DNA from: Natrinema salaciae
GTDB lineage: Archaea; Halobacteriota; Halobacteria; Halobacteriales; Natrialbaceae
Direction: 5' to 3'
DNA length: 64,000 nt
Assembly (NCBI RefSeq): GCF_900110865.1
Contig: NZ_FOFD01000009.1
Span: 1-64,000 of the forward strand
Shown here: positions 25,427 through 34,755 of the stretch, piece by piece
Position numbering within the stretch: the first letter of the stretch is position 1
How the letters are laid out: the number at the start of each line of letters is the position of its first letter
Notes under the pieces: generated by a model
What the model was told of the DNA's origin: nothing
The model's input: the letters and a program-made list of their open reading frames with translations, nothing else
The model's database searches: none
Made by a program: the position numbers and the translations under genes

Positions 25427-25870
25427 ATGGATCACGTCGAGTATGTCTACACGATCGGAATGTCCGACGAAGAGGTGCGAGAGCACCTCGAGCGCGTCGA
25501 TACCGGGGTACTCGCGCTCGCGGCCGACGATGACGCGTACGCGATTCCCGTCGCCCACCACTACGACTCGGGCTCGCTCTACGTTCGACTGTCGACCGAC
25601 GGCTCGAGCGAAAAGCGCTCGTACCTCGAGCACACGGAAACCGCGTGCCTTACGATGTACGACGTCAGCGCGTCCGGCGACTCCTGGAGCATCGTCGCCA
25701 CCGGGCCGCTCCGGAAACTGACCGGACGGGAGCGGGCGCAGTTCGACGACACGGCGGTCAACGAGTCGTTCCTCGATCTTCGAATCTTCGACGAGGACGT
25801 CGCAGCGGTCGACCTCGAGATCTACGAACTGGAGGCAGAGTCGATCACCGGCCGGCGGACCGCCGACTGA
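25427..25870 (+). CDS. PPOX-like flavin-binding protein
   Basis: 147 residues starting MDHVEYVYTIGMSDEEVREHL. Split-barrel features: RVDTGVLALAADDDAYAIPVAHHYDSG, LYVRLSTDGSSEKRSYLE and WSIVATGPLRKL. FMN or F420 binding is expected. The upstream frame to 25064 overlaps the zinc-ribbon gene and is not coding-like, so 25427 is the start. Related to the PPOX genes at 9134 and 37251 only at fold level. Confidence 0.85.
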   Translation: MDHVEYVYTIGMSDEEVREHLERVDTGVLALAADDDAYAIPVAHHYDSGSLYVRLSTDGSSEKRSYLEHTETACLTMYDVSASGDSWSIVATGPLRKLTGRERAQFDDTAVNESFLDLRIFDEDVAAVDLEIYELEAESITGRRTAD

Positions 25871-26014
25871 CGTGATCGGTTTGACGGCACCGTCCCCTCC
25901 AGGGGCTGCCGTTCGGCTGTGCGCTTGCGTTCACGCGTGGTTCGCGGCGGACGGCGAATCGAGGCCATCAACGTACGTGTACTGCCGTCGCAGTGGGTCG
26001 GAGAGACGAGACAG

Positions 26015-26779
26015 ATGACACGACCAACCTTCTCGAGCGGGACCGACTCGTCGATGCTGATCGACCGCTACGTGCCCGACTACGACGTCACGGCGATCCG
26101 GCACGCGGTCGTCGACGCCGATCCAGAAACGACGTACGAGGCGATGCTCGACGCCGACCTGCTGGACACCGGACCGATCGTCCGCGCTCTCGGAGCGCTT
26201 CGAAACGCGCCGATGGCGATTGCACGCCGAACTCGAGGACCACCCGGTGCGTCGCCGCCCGAGCGGCTGCGGTTCGCCGACGTCCCGGAGACCGACGAGT
26301 GGACGCTGCTCGACGAGGCACGGGGCGAGGAGTTCGTCTTCGGTGCGGTCGGAACATTCTGGCGACCGGCGATCGAGTGGCGACGAGTGGGAGCCGACGA
26401 GTTCTCGGCGTTCGACGAGCCCGGGTACGCCAAACTCGCGATCGGACTCTCCGTCCGGCCGTACGGCGAGGGGCGGACGCTGCTGTCCTACGAGGCGCGC
26501 ACCGCGACGACCGACGACCGGGCCCGCCGGAACTTCCGACGGTACTGGCGCGTCATCGGTCCGTTCGCGGGCTACCTGATGTCACGCGCGCTCGAGTGCA
26601 TCGCAGCCGACGCGGAAGCGAGCGCGAGTCGCCGCCCGCCGGAGACGAAAGCGGAGACGGCCTCCGGCACCGAAGACGGACCTCGTGGCCGCTCGAACGG
26701 ACCCGCCCGAGGGCGAGGCGTCGTCGCGGCGGTCGCGCTCCTCGCCGCGGCCGCGTACCACGTCGCGATACGGCCCTGA
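26015..26779 (+). CDS. SRPBCC-like protein fused to the N-terminus of a second SRPBCC protein
   Basis: 254 residues. The first 200 form an SRPBCC-like ligand-binding domain: MLIDRYVPDYDVTAIRH, VVDADPETTYEAMLDADL, FGAVGTFWRPAIEW and LSYEARTATTDDRARRNFRRYW. The last 24 residues (GRGVVAAVALLAAAAYHVAIRP) are a membrane helix of the kind that opens the next SRPBCC protein. The frame ends in TGA at 26777 exactly where relatives of the second protein have Arg-Pro-Trp, and the reading frame continues in phase beyond. An alternative start is the ATG at 26056. Confidence 0.75.
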   Translation: MTRPTFSSGTDSSMLIDRYVPDYDVTAIRHAVVDADPETTYEAMLDADLLDTGPIVRALGALRNAPMAIARRTRGPPGASPPERLRFADVPETDEWTLLDEARGEEFVFGAVGTFWRPAIEWRRVGADEFSAFDEPGYAKLAIGLSVRPYGEGRTLLSYEARTATTDDRARRNFRRYWRVIGPFAGYLMSRALECIAADAEASASRRPPETKAETASGTEDGPRGRSNGPARGRGVVAAVALLAAAAYHVAIRP

Positions 26780-27394
26780 CACCGTCGCTGGGGCACGACC
26801 GAGGCGGAAGCGCGAGGGCCGCTCCCGAGCGACGACCTCCTCCCGGACGCGACGGACCAGGTCACCCACGCGATCGAGATCGACGCCCCCGCCGAGTCGG
26901 TCTGGCCGTGGCTCGTCCAACTCGGACAGGGTCGCGGCGGCTTCTACAGCTACGACTGGCTCGAGCGGGCCGTCGGTGCCGACATCCGGAACGTCGACCG
27001 GATCGTTCCGGCGTACCAGGACCTCGCGGAGGGCGACGTGGTCAGATTGGTACCCGAGGACGATCCCGTCGCCGCGCCCGAATCGGCGCCGGAAGTCGTC
27101 CGTCTGGACCCCGGCCGAGCGCTCGTCTTCGGGCCGCCCGGCGATTCGCCGGCGTGGACGTGGGCGTTCGTCCTCGAGCGGGTCGACGAGGGGACGACGC
27201 GGCTGCTCGCTCGCACGCGGTCGGTCCCGAGTCGGTCGTCGATCGGACCGCGGGCTGCCCACCCGATACTCGGCGAGGCGCTCGACTACCTCTTCTGGGA
27301 ACCCGCGCATTTCGTCATGGAGCGGAAGATGCTCCGGGGGATCAAACGCCGCGCGGAACGAGCAGACCGAACGGAACCCACCACGACGGTGTGA
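26780..27394 (+). pseudogene. SRPBCC-family protein cut off from its start by an in-frame TGA
   Basis: The same reading frame continues after the TGA at 26777-26779 as HRRWGTTEAEARGPLPSDDLLPD, then ITVDAP-like AIEIDAPAESVWPWLVQLGQGRGGFYSYDWLE pieces typical of the SRPBCC family, and ends at 27394 with FVMERKMLRGIKRRA. No ATG, GTG or TTG occurs in frame before a GTG at 27038, which would remove the conserved N-terminal half. So the gene is broken by one nonsense change (TGG to TGA is the simplest), is read through, or contains a sequencing error. Confidence 0.75.
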
Positions 27395-27463
27395 CGTGGC
27401 GGGCCGAACGCGCGTTCCGCCGGCCCGGTTCGTGGCGCGACCCGAACCGAGAGCCACCCGTCG

Positions 27464-28033
27464 TCACCCGGGCAGGAACAGGTTCAGAATCGCGACGACG
27501 ATCCCTGCGAGCCCCATTCTGACGCCGGCGACGATCCAGTTCTGTTTCGAAATCGAGCCAAGATATGCACCGAACATGAACAGGACGGCGACGCCGACTG
27601 CGATGGCGATCAGCGTCGCACCGAGCATGGAGACGGCGTCGCCCTCGGCGAGAAACGGCACCAGCGGTAGGACGATCCCGATGAGCGGTCCGATCCCGCT
27701 CGCGATCGCGTTGATCTTGCGAGCGCCCGCCCGCCGCTGCTGGACCGCCGTCTCGTCGAGGTCGGTCAGCATCGCCTGCTCGAGCGCCAGCAGTTCGGCC
27801 TGTTTCTCGGCGCGTTCGATCTCCCAGACGCTCCAGACGCCGGACGTCCCTAACCCGACGGCCGCGCCGAGGCCGATCGTGATTACCGTGAGACCGTCCG
27901 AGACGCCCGACAGATAGGCGCCGACGACGACGCCGATGCTCGTCAGCGTCCCGTCGAACCCGTTGGAGATGAAGTACCGCCGCGAGATCGACCTGACGTC
28001 GTCGTCCTCGAGGAGGTCGCGGATAGAGCTCAC
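27464..28033 (-). CDS. VIT1/CCC1-family metal transporter
   Basis: 189 residues, five membrane helices. The family opening RRYFISNGFDGTLTSIGVVVGAYLSG (helix 1 with its Asp) and a charged cytoplasmic segment WEIERAEKQAELLALE (metal-binding helix of VIT1) are visible. VIT1/CCC1 proteins move Fe2+ or Mn2+ out of the cytosol. It follows DUF211 by 13 bases, so the two form an operon; haloarchaeal genomes often pair them. Confidence 0.88.
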   Translation of the reverse strand: MSSIRDLLEDDDVRSISRRYFISNGFDGTLTSIGVVVGAYLSGVSDGLTVITIGLGAAVGLGTSGVWSVWEIERAEKQAELLALEQAMLTDLDETAVQQRRAGARKINAIASGIGPLIGIVLPLVPFLAEGDAVSMLGATLIAIAVGVAVLFMFGAYLGSISKQNWIVAGVRMGLAGIVVAILNLFLPG

Positions 28034-28046
28034 GCGTCGCCTCCGG

Positions 28047-28340
28047 TCAGCGGTCCTGCGGCGTGCCGCTCTGTTCGACGACGCGGTCGCCGCAGACGAC
28101 CTGATCGATCGAGTGCACCGTCCCCCCGAGGTCGACGAGCGCCTCCTCGAGGGCGGTCGCGTCGATCCCGTCCCCCTCGACCGTGAATTTGAGGTTCTGC
28201 ACCTTCCGATCCGTCTCGATCAGCATGACGTTGACGGCCTCGACGCCCGAGCAATCGGCGGCGGTGTCCGCGAACTCGAGGATGTCCGGCTCCTGTGGCT
28301 TCATCACGTCGAGGACGAGTCGTCGTATCGATTGTGACAT
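28047..28340 (-). CDS. DUF211 protein
   Basis: 97 residues starting MSQSIRRLVLDVMKPQEPD. A ferredoxin-like fold is predicted from the pattern LVLDVMKP, GVEAVNVMLIETDRKVQNLKFTVEG and LVDLGGTVHSIDQVVCG, all DUF211 hallmarks. DUF211 oligomers may bind metal; function is unproven. First gene of an operon with VIT1, suggesting a role in metal export. An in-frame ATG 60 bases earlier is less likely. Confidence 0.85.
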   Translation of the reverse strand: MSQSIRRLVLDVMKPQEPDILEFADTAADCSGVEAVNVMLIETDRKVQNLKFTVEGDGIDATALEEALVDLGGTVHSIDQVVCGDRVVEQSGTPQDR

Positions 28341-28405
28341 AACCGTATGCTCTCGCTCGAGGACTTTAGTGTCGGGGACGATACCCTGCATCCGCGACAC
28401 TCACC

Positions 28406-28680
28406 CTATTCGCGGACGTTCGGCCGCACCTCCTCGGCAGTTCGAGCCTCGCGCCACCAGACGAGCTCGAATCCGATGCTCCGTTTCGCCTCGGTATCCC
28501 CGCCGACCAGTTCGACTCGCCTTCCAGCTCGAAGGTGACGGGATCGGACGGGTTCAACAGGACGTCGCTCCCGCCGAGTTCGAGCGTCACGTCGCCGCCG
28601 TCGAGCTGGTCGGCGAGGTCCCGGAGGAAGCTGGCGATTTCGGACCGCGATCGCTGGTCTTCGGTCTCGAGTTCTCCCAG
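28406..28680 (-). pseudogene. Amphi-Trp domain protein with frameshift and no normal start codon
   Basis: On the minus strand a 92-codon amphi-Trp protein can be read: GELETEDQRSRSEIASFL, then LADQLDGGDVTLELGGSD, FELEGESNWSAG, and after a one-base loss in the G run at 28498-28501 it resumes as DTEAKRSIGFELVWWRE to a TAG at 28406. At the expected start (28680) the codon is CTG, with no ATG, GTG or TTG between the preceding TAA and there. A TATAAGG box lies about 30 bases upstream. Either the gene is decaying or the assembly has a homopolymer error and CTG is used. Confidence 0.7.
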
Positions 28681-28766
28681 ACTACTGCGACGGCGAAGAG
28701 CGCCTTATAGGAGCGGGGACGAGTCGAGTCGCACCACCGTCCGCGTCTTCCGCGGCGATCGAACGG

Positions 28767-31370
28767 TCACCACTCGAGTCGCCTGACGAGTGCAGCGACC
28801 GCGACGTAGGCGGGCAGACACACCACGAGCACGACGCCGACGAGCGCCCAGTCCGCCGGCCCGAGCGGAACGGTCCCGAAATATCGGTTGAGCGGCGTGT
28901 ACAGCACCGCGAGCTGGAGCGCGATCGAGGTCGCGACGGCGGCCGCGAGCCACGGATTCGACAGCGTCGGCGTCTCGCGAAGCCAGCGGATGACGTAGAG
29001 CTTCGCGAACTCGAGGAAGACGAACGCGGTAAAGACCACGGTCATCGCGTACGCCGTCACCGCGGTCGCCCCCTCGAGCGTGTAGAACATGAGCGCGAGC
29101 GTGACGACCGTCGTGACGGTCCCGGTCCCGCCGATCAGTCCGAGCATGGGACGGCTGATGATCCCCCGATCGGGATCGCGCGGCGGTCGATCCATCACGT
29201 CGCCGCTTTCGGGATCGGCGCCCAGCGCCAGCGCCGGTAGCCCGTCGGTCAGGAGATTGATCCACAGCAGTTGCACGGCCGGCAGGATGAGATAGCCGTA
29301 CAGTGAAGCGACGAAGACGATCGCCACCTCTGCGACGTTCGCGCTGAGGAGGTACGCGACGAACTTCCAGATGTTGTCGAAGATCGCCCGGCCGCGTTCG
29401 ACGGCTCGTTCCATCGTCGCGTAGTTGTCGTCCAGCAGGACGATGTCCGAGGCCTGCCTGGCGACGTCCGTCCCGCGAACCCCCATCGCGACGCCGACGT
29501 CGGCGTTCTTCAGCGCCGGCGCGTCGTTGACGCCGTCGCCGGTCATCGCGACGTCGTTCCCCCGCGCCTGCAACGCCTGCAGAATACGGACCTTGTGTTC
29601 GGGCGACGTCCGCGCGAAGACATCGACGGACGCGACGCGCTCGCGGAGCGTCTCGTCGTCCATCCGTTCGATCGACCGCCCCTCGAGCACCTCGGTTCCG
29701 ATCCCCAGCGACTCCGCGATCGCCCGCGCGGTTCGGACGTTGTCGCCGGTGACCATCTTCACCGCGATCCCCGCGCGCCGCGTCACCGCGATCGCGTCGG
29801 CGACCTCCTCGCGGGGCGGATCGAGCATTCCGGTCAGGCCGACGAACGTGAGGTCGCCAGCGAGGTCGCCAGCGTCGGACGGATCGTCGCGATAGGCCAT
29901 CGCCAGCACGCGGAGCGCGTCGTCGCCGAACTCCCGAACCGTCGTCTCGATTCGGTCACGCCGATCGTCGGTCAGGGGCTTCGGCCCGTCGGCGGTCAGA
30001 ATCCGATCACAGTTCTCCACGACGACCTCCGGTGCGCCCTTGACGTAGCCGACGCCGTCGTGGACGGTCCCCATCCACTTGCGTTCGGAGGAGAACGCCA
30101 CCTCGTCGGTCCGTGGGTTCGCGTCCCGGAGCCGGTCGACGTCGAGGCCGCGGCGATCGGCCGCGTCGACCAACGCCAGTTCTGTGGGATCACCGTCGTC
30201 GTCCGCGAGCGTCGCATCGTTACAGAGCGCGCCGATCCGCAGGAGCAGTTCCTCGCGGTTGGAGCCGACGTCCGGGTCGGGCTCGCTCGAGTCGAGTTCG
30301 ATCACGGCGTCGTTCACCCAGAGCGTGCTGACGGTCATCTGGCCTTTCGTGAGCGTCCCCGTCTTGTCGGTGCAGACGACGTCGACGGCACCCAGCGCCT
30401 CGACCGCCGGGAGCCGCCTGACGAGCGCGTTCTCGTCGGACATCGAGCGCACGCCGAGCGCGAGCGTGAGCGTGACGACGGCCGGTAACCCCTCGGGAAT
30501 CGCCGCGACGGCCAGCGACACCGCGGTCAGTGCGGCCTGAACCGCGGTCGTTCCGCGCAGGAGCAACAGCGGTGCGACCAGCGCCGAGAGGGCGAGCACG
30601 CCGAGTCCGAGCGTGCGACCCAGTTCGTCGAGTTCGTCCTGCAGGGGCGTCCGCGTCTCCTCGGTCATGGCGAGTTCCCGAGCGATCGCGCCGACCTCGG
30701 TCTCCATCCCCGTTCCGGTGACGACCGCGACACCCTTCCCGCGCGTGACGCTGGTCCCGTTGTACACCATACTCGTTCGCTCCGCGAGGGGCGTCTCCGG
30801 CCCGACCGGCGCTGCGGACTTCGCGACCGGAACGCTCTCGCCGGTCAGCGCCGCCTCGTCGACCTCGAGGTCGGTCGCCTCGAGCAGTCGGCCGTCCGCG
30901 GGGACGACGTCGCCGCCGCGCAACAGGAGGACGTCGCCGGGAACGAGTGCCGTGGCGTCGACCGCACGAACCTCGCCGCTCCGTCGAACCGTCGCCGTCG
31001 GGGCGGCCAGTTCGCGCAGCGACTCGAGGCTCCGCTCGGCCCGGTAGTCCTGGACGAATCCGAAGACGCCGTTGGCGACCACGATGATCGCGATCAGGAC
31101 TGCGTCGACGACGTGCCCCGCCCAGATCGAGAGGCCGGCCGCGGCCAACAGAACCCAGATCAGGGCGCTGTCGAACTGCGCGACGAAAATGTCGATCGGC
31201 GATCGCCCGCCCGCTCGAACGATGTCGTTCTCGCCGTGTTCTTCGCGTCGTCGTCGGACCTCGTCGTCCGTCAGTCCGTCGCGTCGCGACTCGACTGCCG
31301 CTACGACGCGTTCGGCCGGCTCTTCGTGTGAGCTACCGGACACTGCTCGGTTTTCCAGCCGAAACGCCAT
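28767..31370 (-). CDS. Type II P-type cation ATPase (PMR1/CtpF-like)
   Basis: 867 residues. N-terminal cation-ATPase domain, LTGESVPV actuator loop (near 170), PEGLP in helix M4, phosphorylated Asp335 in [10 protein letters not shown], nucleotide-domain KGAPEVV, hinge [11 protein letters not shown] and a C-terminal block of six helices. The PEGLP motif and length are those of Ca2+/Mn2+ or Na+/K+-type pumps; no Cys-Pro-Cys, so not a copper pump. CtpF of the mycobacterial DosR regulon is the same class. It lies just downstream of the amphi-Trp remnant's divergent side and is monocistronic. Confidence 0.92.
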   Translation of the reverse strand: MAFRLENRAVSGSSHEEPAERVVAAVESRRDGLTDDEVRRRREEHGENDIVRAGGRSPIDIFVAQFDSALIWVLLAAAGLSIWAGHVVDAVLIAIIVVANGVFGFVQDYRAERSLESLRELAAPTATVRRSGEVRAVDATALVPGDVLLLRGGDVVPADGRLLEATDLEVDEAALTGESVPVAKSAAPVGPETPLAERTSMVYNGTSVTRGKGVAVVTGTGMETEVGAIARELAMTEETRTPLQDELDELGRTLGLGVLALSALVAPLLLLRGTTAVQAALTAVSLAVAAIPEGLPAVVTLTLALGVRSMSDENALVRRLPAVEALGAVDVVCTDKTGTLTKGQMTVSTLWVNDAVIELDSSEPDPDVGSNREELLLRIGALCNDATLADDDGDPTELALVDAADRRGLDVDRLRDANPRTDEVAFSSERKWMGTVHDGVGYVKGAPEVVVENCDRILTADGPKPLTDDRRDRIETTVREFGDDALRVLAMAYRDDPSDAGDLAGDLTFVGLTGMLDPPREEVADAIAVTRRAGIAVKMVTGDNVRTARAIAESLGIGTEVLEGRSIERMDDETLRERVASVDVFARTSPEHKVRILQALQARGNDVAMTGDGVNDAPALKNADVGVAMGVRGTDVARQASDIVLLDDNYATMERAVERGRAIFDNIWKFVAYLLSANVAEVAIVFVASLYGYLILPAVQLLWINLLTDGLPALALGADPESGDVMDRPPRDPDRGIISRPMLGLIGGTGTVTTVVTLALMFYTLEGATAVTAYAMTVVFTAFVFLEFAKLYVIRWLRETPTLSNPWLAAAVATSIALQLAVLYTPLNRYFGTVPLGPADWALVGVVLVVCLPAYVAVAALVRRLEW

Positions 31371-31660
31371 AGGTGTATGTGTCAGTTCGATCCCGGCAAT
31401 GTGACGGGCGGATACGTATCCGATCGACGCGGGGCGGCCACACCAGCGGGCAGTCTCGCATGCAGGACGCCACCGGCCCGCGTATCGGGCGGTCGGGACC
31501 GCTCGTACGTTCCGCGAAGCGGTCGAAGCAGCGGAGACTGCGGTGGAAAGCGCGCTGTACCGTGAGTCGGTGCCGGGGACAGTGAACCGGTCTCTCCGAC
31601 TCTCGAGAACTGGCCCACCAGTTCGAGGCGAATGCGCATAGTCCGTCCGCCGGGGTGCCC
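31371..31660. other. Intergenic stretch with a weak coding-like remnant
   Basis: About 290 bases. In one plus frame around 31510-31590 a stretch reads TARTFREAVEAAETAVESAL, which looks coding-like but has no start and soon loses its codon bias. It may be a gene remnant or chance. Otherwise this holds the P-type ATPase promoter. Confidence 0.3.
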
Positions 31661-32512
31661 TCAGTCGCCAGCCGTCGGTGCGCTCGAGAGGGACCGCGAG
31701 TTGGGCGGGATCGAGCGGAGAAAACGAACCATCAGAACGACGCTGCCGATAGTCAACGTTCCGAAAATGACGATCTGGGGGACGGGGACGGCCTGTCCGT
31801 CACGAACCATGAAGACCGCCATCGCCAGGACTGCCCCGCCGAGCGTGGCGATCTTCACGAGGAGGACGGCGGTGAACGCGTATCCGTAGGGCCGACCGTT
31901 CAACAACCAGTACGCGGTGAGAACGAACGCGGGAACGACGATACCGAGATCGAACGAATAAATGACGGACGTGGGAAGGCCCGCGTCGGCGATACTCGCC
32001 GGAGTCGTTCCGGAACGAATCGCCGGGAGTATTTCCGACAACCACAGCAGCGCTATCAAGACGCCCAATAGCAGGTGAAAGCCGACGTACGGCCGAACGG
32101 ACGTCTCTCCGACCGAGCGCTTCAACCCGGCCGCATCCAGCCGGATCAGTCCGCCGACGAACGTGTAGAGGGTCAGCCAGAGCAGCGTCGTATACACCAG
32201 ATAGAGTTCGTTGAACGCCGTCATGAACGAGTAAGAGGCGTAGGTGTAGAGCAGGTATCCGGTCACGCCCAGCCAGACGACGTATCCGCGAAGCGACCCC
32301 TGGACGGCGAAATACAGCGACAGGACGAGGGCCGGAAGGGCGACGACGAGCGTCAACAGATCCTGTCCGTACACCTGCGGGAGGAGCACCGGTGCGTCGC
32401 GGTAGAAATCGGCGGTGAACAGGCCGACGATGGTCGCGACCGCGGTCAGGAGCGACGTCGCTACCGATGCGAGGACGTACGGACGCGGAACCGACGCGTG
32501 AGAGGTGGTCAT
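31661..32512 (-). CDS. Eight-helix membrane protein, unknown
   Basis: 283 residues with about eight hydrophobic helices and short loops; a Tyr-rich stretch GYLLYTYASYSFMTAFNELYLVYT (about 79-101, given in parts only) runs through helices 3-4. I recognise no domain or active-site motif. Start MTTSHASVPRPYV gives a short cytoplasmic N-terminus. Monocistronic; divergent from DUF2243. Transport or sensing roles are both possible; nothing in the sequence decides. Confidence 0.7.
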   Translation of the reverse strand: MTTSHASVPRPYVLASVATSLLTAVATIVGLFTADFYRDAPVLLPQVYGQDLLTLVVALPALVLSLYFAVQGSLRGYVVWLGVTGYLLYTYASYSFMTAFNELYLVYTTLLWLTLYTFVGGLIRLDAAGLKRSVGETSVRPYVGFHLLLGVLIALLWLSEILPAIRSGTTPASIADAGLPTSVIYSFDLGIVVPAFVLTAYWLLNGRPYGYAFTAVLLVKIATLGGAVLAMAVFMVRDGQAVPVPQIVIFGTLTIGSVVLMVRFLRSIPPNSRSLSSAPTAGD

Positions 32513-32649
32513 GGGGCTCTGACTTGCACAGACACCCTCCTGTATCTACCGCAGCACGACCGAGGGGTCGGACGACATTCGGCTCAATCCCTTCACACCC
32601 GGCAAGAGAGCGGTCAAGTTACTTTCCGATCGGTCGGGTCGAACGACCC

Positions 32650-33198
32650 ATGCGCAAACCGGACGAGACGGAGACGTGGTTGGGAATCCAGAAGATCGGG
32701 CGGCCGCTCGTCGTCGCGGGTACCGTTCTCGGAGTCGGGCTGGGCGGGTTCTTCGACGGAATCGTGTTACACCAGCTACTGCAGTGGCACAATATGGTGT
32801 CGTCGTACCCGGACCCGAGCGTTGCAAACGACTTCCGGCTGAACGTGGTCGCTGATGGGTTGTTCCATACGATGGCGTACGTATTCACGATCTTGGGCGT
32901 GAGTCTCCTCCTGCGAGCGTGGCGACTGTCGTTCGTCCCCGCCTCGAGACGCACGCTGTTCGGTTCGGTGATCCTCGGATGGGGGATCTTCAACGTCGTC
33001 GAAGGGATCGTCGACCATCAGCTTCTGGGCATCCATCACGTCTGGCCGGCGGGTCCCGGCCCCGTTCTCCTGTGGGACGCGGCGTTTCTGCTCTGGGGAC
33101 TGTTGTTCATCGGCGGCGGATACGCCATCGTTCGAGGGGATGCAGCCGTTACACCGACGCCGCAGCGAGAGCAGGCCGGACAGGAACAGACGTCGTAG
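32650..33198 (+). CDS. DUF2243 membrane protein
   Basis: 182 residues, four membrane helices. DUF2243 hallmarks: FFDGIVLHQLLQWHN (first His pair), ADGLFHTMAYVFTILG, and WGIFNVVEGIVDHQLLGIHHV (second His cluster). The conserved His residues suggest metal or heme binding in the membrane, but no activity is known. The ATG at 32650 follows a short promoter region; the frame upstream is antisense to its neighbour. Also found beside cytochrome genes in other genomes. Confidence 0.82.
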   Translation: MRKPDETETWLGIQKIGRPLVVAGTVLGVGLGGFFDGIVLHQLLQWHNMVSSYPDPSVANDFRLNVVADGLFHTMAYVFTILGVSLLLRAWRLSFVPASRRTLFGSVILGWGIFNVVEGIVDHQLLGIHHVWPAGPGPVLLWDAAFLLWGLLFIGGGYAIVRGDAAVTPTPQREQAGQEQTS

Positions 33199-33271
33199 CG
33201 GTGAGACGACAGCGCAGCAACGGTGGACGGCCCGATCCGTCAGACCCTGCTGTCCGCGTCTCCGTACGGCG

Positions 33272-34471
33272 TCACGCCGCGCAGTTGTTCGGCCCGAGTT
33301 CGAGCGTCGTCGCCTCGGATTCGTCCTCGGGCGACGCCGCGCCCGTGTTGATTTCGATCACCCGCTCGTAGTTCGGCGGTTTCTCGGGCGCGTTCTCGGC
33401 CAACCGGGTCACGAACTCGTCTTCGTCCAGTCCGAGCAGGTCGAGTTCGTCCCGCAGTTCGCCCAGTCGAGCGCCGATCAGGTCTCCCGGCGAGCCGACC
33501 TCGTACCGGTTGTCCGCCGTGACCGACACGTGTCCCGGGAGAATCCGTGTCTCGTCGGGCAGCTCGAGGATGGTTTCGTGAAGCGAGTCGTAGAGCAGTT
33601 CGGCGCCGTGTGCCGCGTCTTCGTCGCTCGCGCCGTCACCGCTCGCATGTTCCGAGGCGCTACGCGCCTCGCTCTCCCCGAACTGGAGTTCCGTCCGGCC
33701 GACGGATTCGACGAACAGCGTGTCACCGGTCAGCAGCGCCTCGCCGTCGACGAGGTAGTTGACCATCTCGGTCGTGTGTCCCGGCGTGTGCAGCGCTTCG
33801 AGTTCGATCTCGCCGAGTTCGATCGTCTCGCCGTCGGTGAGCGGCTCGTAGTCGTACTCGACGTCCCGCTCGGTCGCTCGGTCGCCGAGATGGTAGGGGA
33901 CCTCGAGCTCGTCCGCCAGCTTCCGGCCGCCCGAAATGTGGTCGGCGTGGACGTGCGTGTCGAGAACGCGATCGATCGTGAGTCCGGCCTCCTCCGCGAC
34001 GATCTTGAACTGATCCGTCTGGCGCGTCGGGTCGACGACGACGGCGGACGCCGCGTCCGTCGATCCGACGACGTAACCGAGACAGCCCTTCGCCCGGCGC
34101 TGCAGTTGCAGGACGACGAGATCGTCGGTCTCGGTCTCGACGGGAACGACCTCGTACACCTTGCTCCAGTCCTCCATACCGCCTTTCACGACGGAGACGT
34201 CGTCGTAGTCGTGTTGCTCGAGTTCGAAGCTGAACGGCGTCGACGTGAGTCCCTTTCCACAGATCGCGACGATCGAACCGCCGTCTCTGGCCGCCTCGAG
34301 CTGTTCGCGTTCCTCGTCGGTGAATTCGTCGTCCGGACCGAACGGAACGTTCTCCGCGCCGTGAATCCGCCACCCCTCGTAGCTGTCTTCGGGACGCGTA
34401 TCGACGAGCGTAAACGATTCGTCGGCGTCGAGCATGTCGGCGAGCCGGTCGGGGGATATCTGGTTCACCAT
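33272..34471 (-). CDS. Rhodanese-metallo-beta-lactamase fusion, persulfide dioxygenase-like
   Basis: 399 residues. N-terminal rhodanese (about 1-110) with active Cys71 in AICGKG. C-terminal metallo-beta-lactamase (about 115-390) with THVHADHISGG (His173, His175, Asp177, His178), HTPGHTTEMV and TGDTLF, the ETHE1-type iron site. Such fusions oxidise persulfides or move sulfane sulfur to thiols; most have MBL first, here rhodanese comes first. An acidic insertion (SASEHASGDGASDEDAAHG) is a haloarchaeal addition. Functionally linked to TusA/DsrE at the left end and the CoA-disulfide-type reductase, though distant. Confidence 0.87.
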   Translation of the reverse strand: MVNQISPDRLADMLDADESFTLVDTRPEDSYEGWRIHGAENVPFGPDDEFTDEEREQLEAARDGGSIVAICGKGLTSTPFSFELEQHDYDDVSVVKGGMEDWSKVYEVVPVETETDDLVVLQLQRRAKGCLGYVVGSTDAASAVVVDPTRQTDQFKIVAEEAGLTIDRVLDTHVHADHISGGRKLADELEVPYHLGDRATERDVEYDYEPLTDGETIELGEIELEALHTPGHTTEMVNYLVDGEALLTGDTLFVESVGRTELQFGESEARSASEHASGDGASDEDAAHGAELLYDSLHETILELPDETRILPGHVSVTADNRYEVGSPGDLIGARLGELRDELDLLGLDEDEFVTRLAENAPEKPPNYERVIEINTGAASPEDESEATTLELGPNNCAA

Positions 34472-34755
34472 TGGGATCTCCTTACAAGACTATGTGGTGC
34501 GGATTCGCGGTTAGGTCTCATCCTTGCATAGGCATCCTCGCCCGGCGGAAACGGTATCGTCTCCGCTGGACCGACGATCCCGCTCGAGCCGAGCACCGTG
34601 TCGCGGGACGGCCACTGCTCGCTCGGTCCCGGCCGACCGTTCTCGAACGGACACCGACGAGACCGAGCGCGAGTACCGTAGAGACAGCCGTCACTGGACG
34701 GGGTCGAGGCCGTGACCGCTCGAGGGGGCCCGGCCGGCGAAGCGCAGTCGCTCCA

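Noticed and set aside
34518-34695. Short minus frame with a signal-like start (VTAVSTVLALGLVGV)
   Set aside because: The rest is Arg/Ser-rich, with no promoter placed for it; probably chance.
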